From contig JANTQF010000367.1 of the NCBI GenBank assembly GCA_032988165.1, positions 1-34,624 on the forward strand: 34,624 nt of DNA, in the 5' to 3' direction. Of this stretch, positions 1 through 10,278 are shown piece by piece. Made by a program: the position numbers and the translations under genes. This stretch comes from Emmonsiellopsis sp. PD_33 (taxonomy: Eukaryota > Ascomycota > Eurotiomycetes > Onygenales > Ajellomycetaceae). The number at the start of each line of letters is the position of its first letter. The stretch's first letter is position 1. Under the pieces are notes generated by a model that saw only the letters and a program-made list of their open reading frames with translations, did no database searches and was not told the DNA's origin.

Positions 1-46
1 CCCCCCAAGTTCCAACTCAACATATCTTTCTGAAACACAAACCCAG

Positions 47-449
47 AAGATACCGAGTCCCCGACCGCCACCAATGATAATGATAATCTCCTCCCCCACC
101 CCAACCACAACCACAACAATGTACAAACCAGCTCACGCCCGCCCTTCTTCATCGCAGCAGCATCATCATCATCATATAACAGACGGCGGAAGGTCAAACT
201 AGTTCTCGGCGCACTCTACGCGATACAGGTATTTTATAGCTTCATGATTATGTGAGTCTTGTTTCTCCCCCCCTCCCCCCTTCCCCCTTTAGATGGAAAA
301 AAACATAGCTAACCAAATCGTCGTGAATCGCGAATAGGCTCCTCTTCATGACGTATAATGGCTGGGTGATGCTCGCGGTGGCCGTGGGCGCGTTCGTGGG
401 GTATATATTGTTTGGCAGCTCGGCGACGAAGGCGGTTTCGTGTCATTGA
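47..449 (+). CDS. Ctr-family high-affinity copper transporter, C-terminal part (5' truncated)
   Basis: Two exons are visible, 47-251 and 338-449, joined across an intron with a GTGAGT donor at 252 and a TAG acceptor at 337. The first visible exon probably starts after a CAG acceptor at 46, because its frame meets a stop at 31-33; earlier exons lie left of the window. The spliced protein has a basic NRRRKVK stretch, a hydrophobic segment leading into FMIMLLFMTYNGW, and then GAFVGYILFG. The MxxxM (MLLFM) and GxxxG (GAFVG) motifs are the trademark of the second and third membrane helices of Ctr copper permeases. The intron falls inside the MxxxM motif. The protein ends in Ser-Cys-His, comparable to the Cys/His tails that bind Cu(I) in this family. 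Family knowledge predicts a homotrimeric Cu(I) importer; whether it sits at the plasma or vacuolar membrane cannot be told from this fragment. Confidence 0.85.
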
Positions 450-871
450 GGAGGGTGTATATGTGGCTTGGCTAAGTGGGGTGATAAGGGGTAGGAGAGG
501 GAGGGGTGTTGGGGGCATATATACGCTTGGTATATATCCATATATATGACGACTACAGGTGCAAGGGTTTGGGGGATGGGTGGTGTGGTACAGACCCGAT
601 ATAGGTTTGAAGGGGGAGGAGGATACGATTTCGACGACGGCATTTGCTTCTTTTTTTTTTTTTTCTATATACCATGCTTTGGACTACATGTATAGACCCT
701 GTGGGTCTTGACTGCGCGTTCTATTATTCAAATTTAGGATTCCCAACGAGCGGACGGTTGCTATTCCAGCGGAGAACTGATTTTTTAGTCCTTAATATAC
801 AAGATCTAATCTATATGCACTTCTATGATTTTTTCTTTTTCCATACTAGAGCCAATCCCACTCGTGGCATC
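450..871. other. Intergenic, convergent 3' ends of Ctr transporter and F-box/JmjC gene
   Basis: This 422-bp stretch lies between the stop codons of two convergent genes. It holds T-runs (around 651-665) and TATATA-like AT-rich patches that could serve both polyadenylation regions. Short open frames here are in low-complexity sequence and show no family resemblance. Confidence 0.6.
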
Positions 872-2628
872 TCAAGGAACCTCAACATCACTCCCATCAT
901 CCCCAAACCCAAAACTAAACCCACCACCCTCCGCCTCCGCATCCCCCTCTCCCTCCCCACTCCCCTTATCCACCCCCCTCACAACCTCATCCCACTTCCT
1001 CTTCCTCCTCCCCTCCATCTCCCCCAACGCCCTCTCCACCAATCCCTCCTCAACCTCCCTCAGCCTCCTAACAAACATCCCAAACGGCTCCTCCCCACCC
1101 AACTCCCCTCGAAACCCCGAAACCTGCTCCCCCTTATACTTCAAAAACTCCAACACGCCCGCCAAATGCCTCTCGGGGACAAAATTCTGCGTAATCGCCA
1201 TCGACGCATCAAGATTCACCACCAAATGCCACCAGCCCGAGGGGACATGCAATACCTCGCCCTCACCGCATATCCCCTCCAGACACCCGGGCATCCGGCG
1301 CGCAGCGCTATGGAAGTTTAGCAGCCATTCGGCGATGGAAAGCGGAGAGGTGACTTCGCTTTGGTCCGCGGAGACGTAGACGCCTGGTGGGGGGGGGAGG
1401 GTGTTGGAAGGGTTGCTGGGGAACATGATCCAGTATTTGGAGCCGCGGAGGACGGCGTTCCAGGCGCTGGTGGCGTTGGGGTCTTTGTGGAAGGTGCTGC
1501 CGCTGCGGGCGGGGCCGATGATTAGCCAGCGGTTGTCCGGGCGGTGGGGGCCGAGGTGGGAGAAGAGGTCTGTGCCGAAGCAAGGGGGTGGTTGGAAGGC
1601 CGGGGGGTCGTTGCTGGATAAATCCATTTTCTCAACGAAGCTGCGGTCGAAGAGGTATAGCGGGCTTTCGTCCGTGTTGTTGTTCATATAGTCTATGTAG
1701 GTGTGCAAGGGCCAGTCGACGGCTTCGGCGCGGAAGAGGACGTTGCCGTATTTCTTCAGCAGGAGGTCGGGGGACCAGTCGCGGTAGACGGGCCATGTCT
1801 TGACGGGCTCGGTGAGGATGAAGGGCTTGTTGGTCCAGGATTGTTGGAATTCGGCCTCTGTGAGGTCTGGCAGGCGCGGGATCTGGTTGCGCGCGGGGAT
1901 GTTTTTGGTGTAGGTTGATAGCGAGACATGGGCGCAGTAGAATGGCCGGTGCAGGGTGTCGGAGAAGAGGTGTGAGCAGTCTGGGGAAGCGACCTTTGAA
2001 GGGGGGAGGTTGAGATAGGTCGCGTGCCAGGTGCCGTGCCATTTGAAGTCTTTGGGCGATTTCCTGGACCGTGTCTTAGTATATATGCTATCACGGGTGG
2101 TATGAACATAAACGATAGTATATAATTATGATATGGTGGTCTGGCGTGTATTTGACAGCAACCCCCCCCCTTGTGTCTTGTGGAACCCCACAGAGCGCAT
2201 AGTAATACAAAACAGATATAGATAAAGCGATCCAAACACAGTAACTGCAATAATATCAAGACGCAAATGCAAAGTTCTTACTCAATGAAAAGCGCCTTCC
2301 ACAGCTCCTCAGCGTGCGTGAAGGCATATAGGGCCTTGCAGGTGGCGCCCAGGCTCAGCAGACTGGCCGCATCAAGACACTCCAGCAGCAGAATAACCAG
2401 TTCGTCTGACAACTCCCCGAAAGAGCCCACTGCGGCGCGCAGGTTGGAGGAGGCAGCCAGGGCGTTGCCTGACGGCTTGACCCCGAGAGGATGGGGCGGG
2501 ATGGCCTCGTACAGGAGTGAGTCATGGCTGAGAGCGGCGTCTCTGGCGTCTCTGGCGGGCCATGACTGTGCCAGCGAGGAGGACGTCGAGTCACTGCGGT
2601 GGGCACTGCGACTTGGAATGCCGTCCAT
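872..2628 (-). CDS. F-box and JmjC domain protein (JMJD6-like Fe(II)/2-oxoglutarate oxygenase)
   Basis: Exon 1 is 2628-2282 and exon 2 is 2063-872, joined across an intron with a GTAAGA donor and a CAG acceptor; the product is about 512 residues. Residues ~72-114 form an F-box (starts LSDELVILLLECLD, ends ELWKALFIE). This is followed by the JMJD6-type linker KPFILTEPVKTWPVY and a JmjC fold. The Fe(II) ligands are visible as HKD (H308, D310) and the histidine of VPSGWWHLVVN (H395). The family pairs an SCF ubiquitin-ligase adaptor domain with a predicted protein hydroxylase or demethylase; the substrate is unknown. The start at 2628 was preferred because it has a purine at -3 and G at +4; an in-frame ATG at 2796 would add 56 residues of GC-rich, UTR-like sequence. 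The C-terminus is a Gly/Glu-rich acidic tail. The gene is divergent from eIF4A. Confidence 0.9.
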
Positions 2629-3254
2629 CGCGGTGTCTGGTCTGCTCTCTCGTATGTTGAGGTTGACGTTGAGGCAAGCCCTAACTCGACCGAAAATTAC
2701 CGTTACCGTACGGACCCTGCTTGGCGGGGGGAACGCAGCCTGTTCTCCCGCCCGCAGCCAGCAAACACGACGCAGGACGCAGGACGCAGCAGACACGCGG
2801 GTGGCAAGCCGGAGCGGACAATAAATAACTACTCCTCAGCTGAATCCACCCCTTACTGTTACTCGCGTGCTGGGCGGCCACCCAGGCGGGTTTTGGGCTT
2901 TGGGTTTGCGGCGCCGTAATTTTCGCGGTCAGCCCGCGGTACCAGAACGGCGCTAGTCACAAAAATTTCACGCCGCCGCCAGAGCAGAAAAAAGATATTT
3001 CGGCCGCCAACATTCTTCTTTTTTCCTTCTCCTCTCTCTCTCGCACAACACAACCATCCATCACCACCATCTGTCCATCCACAACTAGTCCCGTCCGACT
3101 CTCCTCCACGAGAGTCCTGGTTCTAGTTTTTCGGCCCCTCTACTTTTTCCCTCCCGCCTGAGCGCTTCGCTCGGCCTGCCCTGCGCTTTCTCCCGCCCCT
3201 CATCCCCCAGATCACGGCCCTGACGCCTGTGATCTCCCTCCCAACACCGCAATC
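2629..3254. promoter_or_regulatory. Bidirectional promoter of F-box/JmjC gene and eIF4A
   Basis: The 626 bp between divergent start codons contains an 8-bp palindrome CCGTACGG (2706-2713), repeated GCAGGAC units near 2772-2790, and a long C/T-rich leader (about 3018-3250) just before the eIF4A ATG. Pyrimidine-rich leaders are common in strongly expressed fungal translation genes. No TATA box was called. Confidence 0.55.
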
Positions 3255-4801
3255 ATGGCTTCCAACGACAAGGGTCTCGAGGAGATCCCAGAAGGTAAGC
3301 CCAGCCTGGCTGCTCTGCGCGCTGTGCTCGTTGCGCCCGTCTGCGCTGCGCTGTTCGCCCCGGTGAAGAAGTTTTTTTTCATCTGGTGGCAACCGAGCGC
3401 CGGCTTTCTAGGTGCCAGAGTGCGTTTTATGCGAACACCACTAACCCCCGTTTCTTGCCTGTAGGACAAATCGAGTCCAACTACGATGAAATCACCGACT
3501 CCTTCGACTCCATGAACCTGAAGCCCGAGCTTCTCCGCGGCGTCTATGCCTATGGTTTCGAGCGCCCATCTGCTATCCAGCAGCGTGCCATCATGCCCGT
3601 CATCAAGGGTGCGTTTTTTCTCTCCTCCAACTCTAACTCTGCATTTCTAATGCATTTTCGCACATGCAGGCTCCGATGTCATTGCCCAGGCTCAGTCTGG
3701 AACCGGAAAGACCGCCACTTTCTCCATCTCTGCCCTGCAGAAGGTCGACACCAACCTGAAGGCCTGCCAGGCTCTTATCCTTGCTCCCACCCGTGAGCTT
3801 GCCCAGCAGATCCAGAAGGTTGTCGTTGCCATTGGTGACTTCATGAGCATCGACTGCCACGCCTGTATTGGTGGTATCAGCGTCCGCGAGGACATGAAGG
3901 CTCTCCAGGAGGGTCCTCAGGTCGTTGTCGGTACCCCTGGACGTGTCCAGGACATGATCCAGCGCCGTGTCCTCAAGACCGACCACATGAAGATGTTCGT
4001 TCTCGACGAGGCCGATGAGATGCTTTCTGTATGTTTTCCCGCATAGTCCTTGTTCAAACCGCATTGTCTAACCCACTCGCAGCACGGTTTCACCGAGCAA
4101 ATCTACGATATCTTCCAGCTCCTTCCCCAGTCGACCCAGGTCGTCCTGCTCTCGGCCACCATGCCCCAGGATGTCCTTGAGGTCACCACCAAGTTCATGC
4201 GCGACCCCGTCCGCATCTTGGTCAAGAAGGCTGAGCTGACCCTCGAGGGTATCAAGCAGTTCTACATCGCTGTCGAGAAGGAGGACTGGAAGCTCGACAC
4301 CCTGTCTGATCTCTATGAGACCGTCACCATCACCCAAGCCGTTATCTTCTGCAACACCCGCCGGAAGGTCGACTGGCTCACCGACAAACTGACCGCCCGT
4401 GACTTCACTGTCTCCGCCATGCACGGTGATATGGAGCAGTCCCAGCGTGATGTCATCATGAAGGAGTTCCGCTCTGGATCTTCCCGTGTCCTCATCGCCA
4501 CTGATCTGCTTGCCCGTGGTATTGACGTGCAGCAAGTCTCCCTTGTTATCAACTACGATCTCCCCGCCAACCGTGAGAACTACATCCATCGTATTGGTCG
4601 TGGTGGACGTTTCGGTCGTAAGGGTGTTGCCATCAACTTCGTCACCGCTGATGATGTCCGCATGATGAGAGAGATTGAGCAGTTCTACAGCACTCAAATC
4701 GAGGAGATGCCCATGAACGTTGCCGGTAATTATCTCCCCGTCCAGCCCTTATCAACCCCGCACAAACACTTTACTAACTACCTGTCGCAGACCTCATCTA
4801 A
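3255..4801 (+). CDS. tif1: ATP-dependent RNA helicase eIF4A
   Basis: Five exons: 3255-3294, 3465-3608, 3670-4028, 4083-4725 and 4791-4801, all with GT-AG introns and consistent phase, giving 398 residues, the usual fungal length. Motifs in order: Q-motif region GFERPSAIQQRAI (~44-56), Walker A AQSGTGKT (69-76), PTRELA (101-106), GG and TPGR, DEAD (174-177), SAT (205-207), then the second RecA domain with ARGIDVQ and HRIGRGGRFG, ending MNVADLI. It unwinds 5'-UTR structure as part of the cytoplasmic eIF4F cap-binding complex. The last exon encodes only the final Asp-Leu-Ile. Codon use is strongly biased to C-ending codons, as expected for high expression. One oddity is a histidine at residue 182, just after DEADEMLS, where I expect arginine. 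Confidence 0.97.
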
Positions 4802-7081
4802 AAACCTCCTCACTACCCATCCCTCCCTTCTGTCTTGTCTCCCCGTAGACGCCTTCCATCATACAACATCGGGGTTTAATTATTTCTCTCTGGAAGTTTT
4901 TTAAACAAAAGGAAAAAAACCTCTCAGAACTATTTTTTTAATTAACACCCTCGGCCTGTTAATAGTGGATTGAAAACATTGGCAGTTTATTTTCTTTCCT
5001 CGTTTTTCCCTTTTTTTTTCCTTTTTCCTTTGTTCCTGTTTCCGAAACCCTAAAAGAGTTGAGTGGCGAGAAGAAAAAAGTGGCTAAGTAACCCATCGTG
5101 TCATGTCATTTTTGTTTTGTTTTTTTCCTATGGCTCATTGCATGATCTCATTATTTTTTTTCTAGGCGCTTTGGCATAGGAAACGAAAAAACAAAACGCA
5201 CGGAATACTCTTTGAAAGAAAAAGCGTATACGTGTGTAATGTGCATGAGAAGAAAGGGTTGGTTGGGGTGGGGGTGATACAGGCGGTGGCAGCCGGTGTT
5301 TTTCCTTTGTCCAAATCTTTTCCCCTTGTTTTTTTTTTTTTTTTTGCTTCTCCTCTTGCTTTATTCTTGTCTGTGGTCATGATGTTTATTAAAGATATGC
5401 CTGCTTTTTTTCTTTTTATCTCTCTCCGAGTATGTCTATTTTATTTCCTTTTTTGCTCTCGTCTCTGTTTAATAGTCTGTTTTTTCTTTTTTTTACAAAG
5501 TACAATGGTCTTAACTTCCTCGTCTCAATCTTGTTCCGTACGTGCTCATGAAATGAAAGTTCGATAAACAGAAGATGAGCCGCCCCCCTTTAGCTGATAA
5601 TCCCTTCCATTGCTTACTATTTTATACTGCTGTGTGCTACATACGTAGCTCACACGTCATGATGGAACGGAGGAGTGAGTCTCCAACTTTTAAAACATCG
5701 TTGGTTGGTTGAGTATATATCTCACCCTACAATATGATATGATACCATCCACACCTATATCACCCTCCCATTCAACCACCACCACGCAAACGGAACAGAA
5801 AAAAAGAAAAAAAGGAAAACGAAACAAAAGGAACGGGAGGGAGGGAGGTATATCAGAAAAAACCAGAGAGATCAATTGCAGAACACTCAAGTTTCCTAGG
5901 TATTTACCTCCCCTCCCCCTTTTCCTCCTCTTCGACGCGCGTTGGTTATACAATACAGCCTATCTACCTATCTATCTCTCATCCTTCCCTCCATTTGCTT
6001 ATATATACATAAATATACATACTCCACACGCCCCCCTCCCCCCCCAGAAACCAGGTCCAAATCGACCACCCCTCCGGAGTCCAGACCAGTCAGTCGACAT
6101 CAAGCAAACGGAGGTTGAATAGAATGGACATAGACACCTACATTATTACAAATGATTAAACGACTCGCTTTTGTAGACCTGGGCGCTCTTCTTTGAGCGA
6201 GGTTGAAACGGTGGTGGATTTGGTTGCTTTTTATACTAGTATTCATTATGGCCCTCCCCTCGCTCTTGGAGTTTTGTTTTTGTTATGCGAAGGGAGTGGG
6301 AGAAGGGTTGGGGATGGGGATGGTGGATAGAAGATAGGTTTGATGCTTTTGATGGGAAGTGATACTTTGGTGTAGCATTTCTATGTCTATGTATGTACAT
6401 TTTCTTTCTTTCTTTTCATTCCTTTCTTTTTCGCCCTGCTGGATGCACCTTTTATAGGGGGGCTATGCGGCCTGGATGTTTAGGCGATCCAAAGCTCGTT
6501 CACATGAGATGTGGATGCATTTTTCGTTTTCATTCATTTCCCAGGTAAACGTCCAAACTATTGAACAAATATCAGACCGCGGTGATATCCTTCCTTCTCC
6601 CGTCGAGATAGGGGAGTGAAGTTTCCCTGCAGCAAAAGGGGCTCGCTTGGTTGGTGACTGCCCACATGACCAAACTGGGAGGGAGGAGCCCAATCTCAGC
6701 TTCTATCAACATCAACAACATCCACCCCAGCGGCCTGTCTCCTGTATAACCAATTGGAACATCAGGCTATAGGTTTGAGCACATGTCCCATGGGCGTTGC
6801 ATTGAGGCTTCTTTCTCTCATAGTCCTGTCCTCTACGTTCTGTCGATTTCTGATATGATATCCCGGAGAGGGTGATATCGACTTCTCCTAGCTCATCATA
6901 CTTCTCTTATTTCATTCACCAATTGCTCCCTCGCCTCAAGACAAAAGAGGCCCCTTATATCTTCGTCTCTTCAAGCGCGCCATCTCAATCTCTATGGTTA
7001 TTACCCCCCAGCTCCCAACCACAGCCACAGCAACTACCAAGCACACCCCTATCAAAAACCCACCCAATCCAACCACTCAAA
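4802..7081. other. Long intergenic region, eIF4A 3' UTR and upstream region of coiled-coil gene
   Basis: About 2.3 kb without a supportable gene. 4802-5560 is rich in T-runs, including a run near 5329-5345, and probably holds the eIF4A 3' UTR. 5700-6130 is A/C-rich low complexity. 6849-6882 contains two GATATC hexamers upstream of the next gene. Short open frames on both strands (for example 5709-6122 plus and 6463-6693 minus) are low complexity and resemble nothing I know. Confidence 0.6.
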
Positions 7082-8534
7082 ATGCCCCGTTCTATCTATC
7101 GCAGCCCAAATACAAGAGAGAGGGCTACCTCCGCAACTACTAGTACCCACCCCACAACAGAGCCTGCCTCCCTCCTATGGGCCCACCAATTGCGTCGCGA
7201 ACACACTGCTCTCGTCTCAAACTTTGACAAACTAGAGGAATCCACTTTGTCGTCAACCGAGCGTGCTGAGGCTGTGATTGCCAAGTTGAAAGATGAGGTG
7301 TTGGGGAGGCTGGGCAAGTTGGAGCAGGCTTTGGGCATTGTTCAGAAGGATGTTAGGGAGTTTGGCGGTTGGAAGGAGAAGGTGGAGGATAGGGAGGATG
7401 AGAGGGATAAGGATAGGGAATTTGAGGAGGGGGAGGAGAAGGCTAGGCGGGAGAAAGAGAAGGAACTGGCTGAGGTGGAGAGGGTAAGGAGGGATAAGGA
7501 GCGGGATGATATTTTGGGGAGCATCGAGGGGCTGAAGGGGGTGGTGGATGGGTTGGGGAGGGAAAGGGGGAGAGAGGATTTTATTGAGGATATCAAGATG
7601 CTAAAGGGGGTTGTGGAGGAGATTAAGAGGGAGAGGGAACTGGAGAAGCAGAGGGAGAGGGAGACGGAGGAAGAAAGGGAAAGGATGGAGCTGGAGAGAC
7701 GTGAGTCTGACTATTTCAGCGTTATACCAGATATATGCATATATTCTGGCGACGAGTCTAGTGATATCTTGTCTAACAACCACTGCAGATATATCCCCGA
7801 TCACAACCCTTGAGCCCCCGTCAGCCCAGCAGCCCAACAGGTCGTCTTCCCCAGTTCATCCTGCAGACCTCCAACACTCACGCCAGATCCAAACTCGCCA
7901 GAAATTCCCAAGCCACTTCCCATCCACAATATCAGGCACGCCAACAATGTCCCACCTACCTACCTCATCAGTTACCCGCAGCTCTCCCCCGAGGGACTGT
8001 TCCCCGCTTCTCGTCCCTGACTCTCACTCCCTCGAATTAGATCTCGATCCGTCCAGCTTATCCTCAGCTTTAGTGAATACCCCACCGAATATGCCGAAGG
8101 CTGATCTGAAATATATGGTACCGGACATGCGCCAGGGGCAATCTGAACATCTCACTGAATATCTTAGCCGGGGAGAAGATGTATTAGCTAGCTTCCCGCG
8201 TCGGGAAGAGAGTCGCATCGTGCAGGCGTTTTGGGATGGGTTGGGTGATTCTTGGTTCAAGAAGGCTATGGAGCAGAAATTAGATGAGGAGGGGTGGAGG
8301 TGGGAGGTCGTCAAGGGGGTAGTTGCGAATATGCATGAAAGTGTGGATGGGTTGTCGAAGGATATGCCGTTGCCAGAGCAAGAGAGGGATGGTGGTGATA
8401 GAAGTCTACTTGCGCATGATGGGGCTGGCGAGAAGAAGAGGAAGACGAAGAAGAGGAGGATGATTCCGGTCATTTGGCCAGTAGATGGAGAAGAGGAGGA
8501 CTGGTTCGTTGTTCCAGGGGCCTGTAATAATTAA
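7082..8534 (+). CDS. Hypothetical coiled-coil protein with Gag-like C-terminal domain
   Basis: Exons 7082-7700 and 7789-8534, joined at a GTGAGT donor and a CAG acceptor with a CTAAC branch point at 7773; the product is 454 residues. The ATG at 7082 has A at -3. Residues ~30-80 hold a helical segment around LLWAHQLRREHTALVSNFDK. Residues ~95-205 are a highly charged Glu/Arg/Lys coiled coil. A Ser/Pro-rich linker follows. Residues ~335-415 form a compact segment with YLSRGEDVLASFPR, RIVQAFWDGLGDSW and EEGWRWEVVKGVV. That pattern (a helix, then F-x-x-GL, then a W-rich helix) resembles capsid domains of Ty3/Gypsy-type Gag proteins. A basic KKRKTKKRR patch near the C-terminus could be a nuclear localisation signal. 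No zinc knuckle, protease or reverse transcriptase is present nearby. Function unknown; the Gag resemblance is inference. Confidence 0.75.
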
Positions 8535-8719
8535 GCTGTGATGGGATGGCTTGGGTCGATTGAACGCTTCGTGCGCAGAGCCGATGGATATGAGGGATAC
8601 TGCATCATCGCAACTCTAGCATATATAAGTCTATCCATGGTATCTATTATATATCAAAGAATGTTAAACAAATGTGTACATCATCATACCTGTCCCATCC
8701 TCACAACACCCAACCCACC

Positions 8720-9655
8720 CTAGCCCAAAAACTCAAACCTCCCCCCCCTCTCTTCAACCGCAACCTCAATCCTCCCCTCCTCAACCTCCGCCCCCCCCAC
8801 AAACAACGACCCCCTCATCACCTGCCCCCCGACAACCTCCCCAACCCCCTTCGGCGTCCCCGTCAACACCACATCCCCTTCCTCCAACGTCATCACAGCC
8901 GAAATATCCGCCAACTGCCGCGGGATCCGATACAGCATGAGATTCGTATTATCCTCCTGCCGCACGACGTCATCGACGGTAAGTCGGAGGCCGACGTTGT
9001 GAGGGTCCGGAATCCGCGATTTGGGGATGAACTCGGAGATCGGGCAGAAGGTGTCGAATCCCTTGGCGATGGACCAGGGGAGACCGGCTTTTTTGCTCGC
9101 GTCTTGGATGTTGCGCGCTGTCATGTCGATGGCGAGGATGTAGCCTGTTGGTTGTTGTGGTGGTGGTTAGTGGTGGTGGGAGTGGAATGCGAGATGAAGG
9201 CGGCGGGCAGGTGCCTGCGAAGGTGGGGGGGGGAGGGTCATGACTCACCTGCAATAGCATCCAACGCGCCCTTCTCATCGCGCGGATCGAGATCGCGCAC
9301 CTTCTTGCCAATCACCAGGCCCAGCTCGAGTTCATAGTGTAGCTTGACGCCGTTGGGGCGGAGGACGGGGCCCGAGCCCGGTGTTAGGAGGGAGGTGGGC
9401 GGCTTGAGGAAGAAGAAGGGCTGTTTTGGGCGCACGTTGTTGAGTTCGCTTATGTGGTCGCTGGATGGGGCGTTGGGTTGTTAGGGCTTGCTTATTGGTA
9501 TATGTGCATGGGATGGTTCAAGTTGCTTTGGGGGGGGGTGAGGTGAGGGGAGGCGGAGGGCGGAGGGGGAGTGCGGAGGGAGGGGGATGGAGGACGCACG
9601 CATAGTTCCGGCCTATGCACATTATCTTCCGGCAATTGGCGCGGATGGAGGCCAT
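8720..9655 (-). CDS. Fumarylacetoacetate hydrolase family protein, FAHD1-like
   Basis: Three exons, 9655-9600, 9460-9249 and 9144-8720, give 230 residues, close to FAHD1 (about 220). The first exon carries the start MASIRANCRK and the family signature IGRNYADHISEL, which is split by intron 1. The metal-binding carboxylates are recognisable as E62 and E64 in HYELELGLVIG and D96 in LAIDMTARNIQ. The downstream motifs KGFDTFCPISEF and VVLTGTPKGVGEV are typical of the family. Relatives hydrolyse acylpyruvates or decarboxylate oxaloacetate, usually in mitochondria; no strong presequence is visible, although the N-terminus is mildly basic. The gene converges on the coiled-coil gene, with 185 bp between stop codons. 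Exact substrate is not deducible. Confidence 0.92.
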
Positions 9656-10278
9656 TGTGAGAAATTGGATTTGGTTTTTCTCCGAGTCTCTTTTGGCTGG
9701 TTTGTGGTTATGTATGGGGGAGCACGGCTCGAAGTATCTGGCGGGTATGGAGGAGCGGAGGAGTCAGCTATCCCGGCTTTGTTTTTTGACGGTTCTCGGC
9801 TTCCCGGCGGATCCACAATGCCGAGCTGACAGGGTGGGGCAGGCTCGGCAAATTTCCGCGGTTGGCGTTTATGGCACGTGACTTGGTTTATTCGAGCCCG
9901 ATAGATCGATGTAGTAGAAGAGATCGTCCGCAGTCTCACATTATATTGCTCCTAGAAGGAAGAGGCTCTTTAGGCTACTAGTAAGCAAAGAATTAATATG
10001 GGACTCTTACGCTTTATATTTAACTTCTTTGGTTGTTATCTTACAAATATATATTTATAGGCTCATACAATCCAGACAACGTAAATAACGTAGAAGATTA
10101 AGTTGTACATCTAGCAAAGAAGAAAGAAAGAAAGAAAAAAGGAAGGAAGGAAGGAAGGAAGGAAGGAAGGAAGGATGGAAGGAAAAGCCAATGAAAAGCA
10201 AATTGACGCGTTATGAAGATATGAAATAAAAATACCAAAAAGGGGGGTATAAAACACCACACGAAGGCGAAATAAATC
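9656..10278. other. Intergenic between FAHD1-like start and chitinase stop
   Basis: Holds an E-box-like CACGTGAC at 9875-9882, about 220 bp upstream of the FAHD1-like ATG, and the purine microsatellite listed separately. No coding potential recognised. Confidence 0.55.
10110..10185. repeat. (GAAA)n/(GGAA)n purine microsatellite
   Basis: A GAAA-type tract around 10119-10135 runs directly into about eight to nine GGAA units from 10141 to 10174, followed by an imperfect GGAT/GGAA tail. It lies about 100 bp past the stop of the chitinase gene, probably in or just after its 3' UTR. Confidence 0.9.

Noticed and set aside
644..1379. Long plus-strand frames opposite the F-box/JmjC gene
   Set aside because: Pro/Ser/Arg-rich translations of the Gly/Glu-rich C-terminus of the minus-strand gene; no family resemblance.
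4068..4697. 209-codon open frame antisense to eIF4A (and another at 3633-4064)
   Set aside because: These are mirror frames created by strong C-ending codon bias in the highly expressed sense gene; they have no domain and the sense gene is certain.
5709..6122. 137-codon plus-strand frame in the post-eIF4A gap
   Set aside because: Low-complexity Thr, Lys/Arg and Pro tracts from simple sequence; no homology pattern.
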